From an uncultured Acetobacteraceae bacterium (GTDB lineage Bacteria > Pseudomonadota > Alphaproteobacteria > Acetobacterales > Acetobacteraceae), in NCBI GenBank assembly GCA_937873205.1, contig CALMVO010000113.1:1-47109 (forward strand): a stretch of DNA of 47,109 bases, written 5' to 3'. Below, piece by piece: positions 42,874 to 47,109 of the stretch. The notes beneath the pieces are model-generated. The model did no database searches. It saw only the letters and a list, made by a program, of their open reading frames with translations, and was not told the DNA's origin. Position 1 is the first letter of the stretch, and each line of letters begins with the position of its first letter. The translations under genes and the position numbers were made by a program.

Positions 42874-43158
42874 CTACGCGCCCTTTGCCGCCTTGGCCGA
42901 CCAGTAGGCCAGGGGATGGATCTTCCATTTCAGGAAGACTCCCGCCGCGTGGGACGGATCGGCGCGGATCATCGCCGCCGCCGCCTCGGGCGTCTCGGCC
43001 TCGAAGATCCACAAGGCGCCCGCATCGTCTGTCAGCGGCCCCGCGGCGAGAAGCTGGCCGCCTTCCAGCAGCGACCGCAGGTACCTCCGGTGTTCCGGGA
43101 ACACGGCCCGGACGTCCCCCCTCTTCGGGTCGTGGTGGATGAGCGCAGCGAATTTCAT
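42874..43158 (-). CDS. YCII-family small protein
   Basis: The 94-residue protein begins MKFAALIHHDPKRGDVRAVF. The YCII core is HRRYLRSLLEGGQLLAAGPL, followed by WIFEAETPEAAAAMIRADPS and HAAGVFLKWKIHPLAYW. YCII proteins are ferredoxin-like dimers of uncertain function; the His and Asp near the pocket suggest an enzyme. It lies 38 bases after a short-chain dehydrogenase on the same strand and probably shares its transcript. Confidence 0.88.
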   Translation of the reverse strand: MKFAALIHHDPKRGDVRAVFPEHRRYLRSLLEGGQLLAAGPLTDDAGALWIFEAETPEAAAAMIRADPSHAAGVFLKWKIHPLAYWSAKAAKGA

Positions 43159-43196
43159 CTCGAACGTCCCGCTCCGGGTCCCGCGATCCGACCGGA

Positions 43197-43955
43197 TCAG
43201 CCGCCGCCGTCGATGGTGAGGATGCTGCCGTTGGTGTAGGCCGAGTGCGGCGACACCAGGAAGGCGGCCGCGGCGGCGATCTCGGCCGGGCTGGCGGCCC
43301 GTCCGTACGGCATCGTCCGCACCAGCTCCGGCCAGCGTTCGGCGTTGCCGAACTCGTGCTGGGCGCGGCCGCGCAGCATCGTCTCCATGCGCCCGGTCGC
43401 CACCAGGCCCGGATTGATCGCGACCACCCGCATGCCGTCCCGCGCCGTCTGCTTGGCGAGCGAGCGGGTGAAGGCCATCAGCGCCGCGTTCCCCGTCGAG
43501 CCGGCGATGTAGTCGGGCAGGTCGAGCTCGCCCGAGGCGCCGATGACGTTGAGCACCACGCCCCGCCGCAGCCGGAGCGCCGGGTAGAGCGCTCGGGTCA
43601 GGCCGATGAAGCCGAACAGCTTGAGGTCCCAGGCCTGGCGCCAACGCGCATCATCCACCTCCGCCAGGCTGCCGGGCGGGATCGCGCCCGCGTTGTTGAC
43701 CAGGATGTCGATCCGGCCGGCTGCCGCCGCCACCCGCTCGATCTCCGGCTGCGACGACAGGTCGGCGGCCAGGATGTCGACGCTGCGGCCGGTGGCGCCG
43801 GCGATGTCGGCCGCGGCGGTCTCGAGGGCGGCGCGGTCGCGCGAGACCAGCAGCAGGTCGCAGCCCTCCTCGGCCAGCGCCTGCGCGATGGCGTTGCCGA
43901 TGCCCCGGGAGGCGCCGGTGACCAGCGCGCGCTGATCGGTCAGGTGCAGGTCCAT
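43197..43955 (-). CDS. Short-chain dehydrogenase/reductase
   Basis: The 252-residue Rossmann-fold enzyme has the cofactor motif ALVTGASRGIGNAIAQALAE, the NNAG motif in ILVNNAGAIPP, and NVIGASGELDLPDYIAGSTG in the catalytic region. The tyrosine occurs in YIAGSTGNAALMAF, where the lysine of the usual YxxxK motif reads as Thr; activity is therefore uncertain. The C-terminus SPHSAYTNGSILTIDGGG is standard. ATG 43955 is preceded by GGAGG and is preferred over an upstream in-frame ATG. It diverges from the MFS transporter gene. Confidence 0.85.
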   Translation of the reverse strand: MDLHLTDQRALVTGASRGIGNAIAQALAEEGCDLLLVSRDRAALETAAADIAGATGRSVDILAADLSSQPEIERVAAAAGRIDILVNNAGAIPPGSLAEVDDARWRQAWDLKLFGFIGLTRALYPALRLRRGVVLNVIGASGELDLPDYIAGSTGNAALMAFTRSLAKQTARDGMRVVAINPGLVATGRMETMLRGRAQHEFGNAERWPELVRTMPYGRAASPAEIAAAAAFLVSPHSAYTNGSILTIDGGG

Positions 43956-44038
43956 ACCGTCCTCCGTCCAGCGCCGGCCTCGGCACGAAGTTTGCAAAGA
44001 TGCTTCAGCAGAACGTTCGACATGCACAGGAGTGCGAG

Positions 44039-45382
44039 GTGACCTCTTCCATCGACCCGACCCAGCGCCGCGCGACCCGGATCGACCTGTTCAGCTTCAG
44101 GACCGTGCAGATGCGCGCGTTCCACATGACGTGGCTCGCCTTCTTCGTCTGCTTCTACGCCTGGTTCGCCGCCGCACCCCTGATGCCGGTGATCGCGAAG
44201 CAGTTTCACCTGACCAAGCTGCAGGTGGCCAACATCAACATCGCCGCCGTGCTGGTCACCGTGGCCGGCCGGCTGATCATCGGGCCGCTCTGCGACCGCT
44301 ACGGGCCCAGGCGGACCTACATGTGGCTGCTGGTGCTGGGCTCCCTGCCGGTGTTCGGCCTGGCCTTCGCGCAATCCTATGCCTCGCTGCTGTTCTTCCG
44401 CCTGCTGATCGGGCTGATCGGCGCCTCCTTCGTGATCTCGCAGTACCATGCCAGCGTGATGTTCGCGCCCAACGTGGTCGGCACCGCCAACGCCACCGTC
44501 GGCGGCTGGGGTAATGCCGGCGCCGGCGTCGCCCAGTCGCTGATGCCGCTCCTGGCTGCGCTGGCGGTCTCGCTCGGCGTCGAGCAGGCCTATGGCTGGC
44601 GGGTGGCGCTGTTCGTGCCGGGTGTGGCCATGCTGATCATGGCGGTGCTCTACGGCCGCTTCACCCAGGACCTGCCGCAGGGCAACCTCGCGGCGGTGCA
44701 GAAGGCCGGGCTGATGGTGGCGGGCCCAAAGAAGGGCGGCCTCGCGGCGATGGGGCTGGCGCTGCGCAACTATCGGGTCTGGCTGCTGGCCGCCTGCTAC
44801 GGCGGCTGCTTCGGCATCGAGATCTTCATCCACAATATCGCCGCCACCTACTACATCCAGACTTACGGCCTCTCGCTCGAGACCGCCGGCTTCGCCGCCG
44901 GCTCGTTCGGGCTGCTGGCGCTGTTCGCGCGCCCGCTCGGCGGCATCTTCAGCGACGTAGCGGCCCGGCGCCACGGCCTCGACGGCCGGGTCTGGATGGT
45001 GTTCGGCATGATGGCCTGCGAGGGCGTCGGCCTGCTGCTGTTCAGCCACGCGCCGGGTGCGGCGATCGCGATCGCCACCATGCTGTTCTTCGGCCTGTTC
45101 CTGCACATGTCGGCCGGCGCGATCTATTCGATCATGCCCTTCGTCGACCGTGCCGCGATGGGCGGCATCTGCGGCGTGATCGGCGCCGGCGGCAATCTGG
45201 GCGCCGTAGTGGCCTCCCTGCTGAACCGCCAGATCCCGTCGCAGCAGGAATGCCTCACCATCCTCGGCGTCGCGGTGATCCTGCTGGCCGGCTGCGCGCT
45301 CGGCGTGCGCTTCTCGGTCGAGAAGAAGGTGAGCGAGCGCGCCCTCTACGACCAGGCGCTGGAGCAGCGCGCGATGGCCTGA
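44039..45382 (+). CDS. MFS transporter, nitrate/nitrite porter (NarK/NasA) type
   Basis: The 447-residue protein has about twelve helices. The first cytoplasmic loop has GPLCDRYGPRRTYMWLLVLG. The fifth helix carries GGWGNAGAGVAQSLMPLLAA, the nitrate-porter signature (GxGNxGxGxxQ type), and the eleventh carries ICGVIGAGGNLGAVVASLLN, its partner. This points to the NNP family of nitrate/nitrite transporters in the inner membrane. GTG 44039 with AGGAG eight bases upstream is preferred over ATG 44000, which lacks a good site. No nitrate reductase gene is nearby. It lies between the two dsbA copies. Confidence 0.88.
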   Translation: MTSSIDPTQRRATRIDLFSFRTVQMRAFHMTWLAFFVCFYAWFAAAPLMPVIAKQFHLTKLQVANINIAAVLVTVAGRLIIGPLCDRYGPRRTYMWLLVLGSLPVFGLAFAQSYASLLFFRLLIGLIGASFVISQYHASVMFAPNVVGTANATVGGWGNAGAGVAQSLMPLLAALAVSLGVEQAYGWRVALFVPGVAMLIMAVLYGRFTQDLPQGNLAAVQKAGLMVAGPKKGGLAAMGLALRNYRVWLLAACYGGCFGIEIFIHNIAATYYIQTYGLSLETAGFAAGSFGLLALFARPLGGIFSDVAARRHGLDGRVWMVFGMMACEGVGLLLFSHAPGAAIAIATMLFFGLFLHMSAGAIYSIMPFVDRAAMGGICGVIGAGGNLGAVVASLLNRQIPSQQECLTILGVAVILLAGCALGVRFSVEKKVSERALYDQALEQRAMA

Positions 45383-45458
45383 CCCGGCACCCGTCCGGAC
45401 GCTTGACGGACGGTGGCGCCGGCTTCATTCGCTGCCGGACGGCAGGCCGCGCCCTGCC

Positions 45459-46085
45459 ATGCCGGAGTCACCATCGATGGACCTGTCACGCCGCTCCCTG
45501 ATCCTGGCCACAGCGCCGGCGCTGCTGCTGGGTCGCCCGGCCCTGGCGGCCGCCACCGACGCCGTCATGGCGCCACGAATCCTGGGCTCGCCGTCCGCCA
45601 AGCTCCTGGTGCAGGAGTGGTTCTCGCTCACCTGCACCCACTGTGCCCGCTTCAGCCAGCAGGTCTTCCCCGAGGTGAAGGCCAAGCTGATCGACACCGG
45701 CCGTATCCGCTACATGTACGGCGACTTCCCGCTCGACCAGATCGCGCTGGCGGCCGCCGTGGTGGCGCGCGCGCTGCCGCCCGAGCGCTACGAGCCGTTC
45801 GTGCAGGCGCTGCTCGCTGCGCAGGACCGATGGGCGTTCTCGCAGGCGAACGACCCGATGACCGAGCTCGCCAAGATGGCAGCACTTGCCGGCATGTCGC
45901 ACGCGACCTTCCAGGCGACGATCGACGACAAGGCCCTTAAGCAGGCGATCCTCGACGAGCAGAACACTGCCCAGACCAGATACAAGATCGACAGCACGCC
46001 GTCCTTCGTCTTCGGCACCAAGCTGTTCACCGGCGAGATGGATTACGACACCTTCCTCAAGCAGACCCATGACGCCGGCGCCTAG
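45459..46085 (+). CDS. DsbA-like thiol oxidoreductase, copy 2
   Basis: The 208-residue protein starts MPESPSMDLSRRSLILATAP, with a signal peptide ending GRPALAAA. The active site is CTHC at 59–62 (QEWFSLTCTHCARFSQQVFP) and the cis-proline loop is IDSTPSFVFG. It is strongly similar to copy 1 through the whole length, but the signal peptide and last 40 residues differ. A second ATG at 45477 is possible and would start at a twin-arginine-like SRRSLIL. This copy is the one next to smc, the usual place of the family in alphaproteobacteria. Confidence 0.9.
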   Translation: MPESPSMDLSRRSLILATAPALLLGRPALAAATDAVMAPRILGSPSAKLLVQEWFSLTCTHCARFSQQVFPEVKAKLIDTGRIRYMYGDFPLDQIALAAAVVARALPPERYEPFVQALLAAQDRWAFSQANDPMTELAKMAALAGMSHATFQATIDDKALKQAILDEQNTAQTRYKIDSTPSFVFGTKLFTGEMDYDTFLKQTHDAGA

Positions 46086-46195
46086 AAGGCCAGGGCCCTG
46101 CCCTGGACCCGCCGAGGGCCGAGGCCCTTGGAACCCATTCCTTAAGTAATGGTGTCCAGAGGCTCTGCCTCTGGCGGGGTCCAGGGGCCTTTCTC
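46083..46195 (+). repeat. Palindromic intergenic repeat (family 2), copy between dsbA and smc
   Basis: AAGGCCAGGGCCCTGCCCTGGACCC begins the unit, then GGGCCGAGGCCCTTGGAACCC, CCAGAGGCTCTGCCTCTGG (hairpin) and GGGGTCCAGGGGCC. The order of hairpins matches the copy at 13441–13600, though the central GTCACGCG core has been replaced. It overlaps the last base pairs of the dsbA stop region and ends four bases before the smc start, so the smc leader RNA is largely repeat. Confidence 0.75.
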
Positions 46196-46198
46196 CGC

Positions 46199-47109
46199 AT
46201 GACCGCCGTCTTCGTCCGGCTGCGGATCGCCGGCTTCAAGAGCTTCGCCGAGCCGGTCTCGATCGAGATCCTGCCAGGCCTCACCGGGATCGTCGGCCCG
46301 AACGGCTGCGGCAAGTCGAACGTGGTGGAGGCGCTGCGCTGGGCGATGGGCGAGGGCTCGGCGCGCAGCCTGCGCGGCGGCGAGATGGACGACCTCATCT
46401 TCGCCGGTACCGCGGCGCGGCCAGCCCGCAACCTGGCCGAGGTGATGCTGACGCTGGAGCAGGCGGCCGGGCTCGCGCCGCCGCCGCTGCACGAGCAGGC
46501 CGAGCTGCAGGTCGGCCGTCGCATCGAGCGGGGCGGCGGCAGCGCCTATCGCGTGAACGGCATCGAGCTGCGCGCGCGCGACGTGCAGACCCTGTTCGCC
46601 GACCTCGCCAGCGGCCCCCGCGCCTCGGCGATGGTCAGCCAGGGCCGGGTGTCGGCGCTGGTCGGCGCGCGGCCGGACGAGCGCCGGTCCGTGCTCGAGG
46701 AGGCGGCCGGCATCACCGGGCTGCATGCGCGGCGCCACGAGGCCGAGCTGAAGCTGCGCGCCACCGAGGGCAACCTCGCCCGCGCCGATGACCTGCGCGC
46801 CGGCCTGGACGCCCGGATCCGCGCGCTCGGCAGCCAGGCAGAGCAGGCCGGCCGCTACCGTGTCCTCGCCGCCGAGCTGCGTGCGGGTGAGGCGGCGCTG
46901 CTGGCGTTGCTGCATGCGCGCGCCCGGCAGGCGGTGGTGGCGACAGGGACCGCCCTGCGGAATTCGCACGCCGTCCGGGATGCGGCCGGGGCGTGGCTCG
47001 CGGTGGCAGGCGAGGCGGCCGTGGCGGCCGAGGCCGCCTGCGCAGAGCCGCGGGATGACGCGGCCCTGGCGCGCACGCTGCTGGAGCGTCGGCGCATGGA
47101 GGTCGAGCA
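46199..47109 (+). CDS. smc: Chromosome segregation ATPase SMC, N-terminal part
   Basis: The frame runs to the right edge, so only 303 residues are visible. MTAVFVRLRIAGFKSFAEPV begins the head domain, Walker A is IVGPNGCGKSNVVEALRWAM (33–41), and SMC-type FAGTAARPARNLAEV and MVSQGRVSALVGARPDERRS follow (Q-loop region). EEAAGITGLHARRHEAELKL marks the start of the coiled coil. SMC compacts and separates chromosomes. Start ATG 46199 lies immediately after the repeat; no strong ribosome site is seen. Confidence 0.93.
   Translation, partial: MTAVFVRLRIAGFKSFAEPVSIEILPGLTGIVGPNGCGKSNVVEALRWAMGEGSARSLRGGEMDDLIFAGTAARPARNLAEVMLTLEQAAGLAPPPLHEQAELQVGRRIERGGGSAYRVNGIELRARDVQTLFADLASGPRASAMVSQGRVSALVGARPDERRSVLEEAAGITGLHARRHEAELKLRATEGNLARADDLRAGLDARIRALGSQAEQAGRYRVLAAELRAGEAALLALLHARARQAVVATGTALRNSHAVRDAAGAWLAVAGEAAVAAEAACAEPRDDAALARTLLERRRMEVE

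Noticed and set aside
1-47109. CRISPR array, transposase gene, tRNA or rRNA gene, phage genes
   Set aside because: I looked for regularly spaced repeats, DDE transposase motifs, cloverleaf ends with CCA and rRNA landmarks by eye and found none.

Overview
The window is high-G+C alphaproteobacterial DNA. The best guess is a member of Rhodospirillales/Acetobacteraceae. This rests on the G+C content, ATGA/GTGA-coupled operons, the mutY–DUF721–thioredoxin–smc gene order and a Caulobacter-type (Cpa) Tad locus. No rRNA, tRNA, CRISPR array or transposase gene was seen. Species assignment is inference.

Layout. 1–3643: the end of a YeiH-type exporter; a reverse-strand operon of cytochrome b, a YedY/MsrP-like molybdopterin oxidoreductase and a CrcB fluoride channel fused to universal-stress domains; then a small exported PRC-barrel protein. 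3640–3855: two kinds of palindromic repeat. 3911–8366: a tight four-gene glycosyltransferase operon beginning with a sucrose-phosphate-synthase-like enzyme. 8341–10445: an unrecognised membrane protein and a decayed exported histidine-ammonia-lyase-like gene. 10535–15886: a small protein with two ribbon-helix-helix-like segments, an FMN monooxygenase of the NtaA/SnaA/DszA type, and an ABC importer with one binding protein, one ATPase and two different permeases. 15987–17969: a membrane-bound Cache-PAS-GGDEF diguanylate cyclase.

18012–31401 is a lower-G+C block. It holds a lytic transglycosylase, a GT87-type membrane glycosyltransferase and a complete Tad (Flp) pilus locus: flp, cpaA, cpaB, cpaC, a very short cpaD-like lipoprotein gene, cpaE, cpaF, tadB, tadC, tadD, two TadE/F-like pseudopilins and a TadG-like von Willebrand protein. 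Most of these genes overlap by 1–4 bases.

31476–36103 (reverse) holds a YhaN/YhaO (SbcC/SbcD-like) pair and a glutathione S-transferase. 36389–38227 encodes an unusual fusion of a solute-symporter-like membrane domain and a hotdog thioesterase. 38420–40648 is a decaying LysR–cytochrome P450 module with an operator-like palindrome between the genes. 40671–47109 is a housekeeping neighbourhood (mutY, dciA-like, thioredoxin, smc). In it the DsbA-like gene is present twice, and a YCII protein, a short-chain dehydrogenase and a nitrate/nitrite-type MFS transporter sit between the two copies.

The strongest leads are the CrcB–Usp fusion, the symporter–thioesterase fusion, the composite palindromic element whose two copies each supply a gene's stop codon, the repeat-derived start of the ABC ATPase, and the duplicated dsbA flanking inserted genes beside smc.
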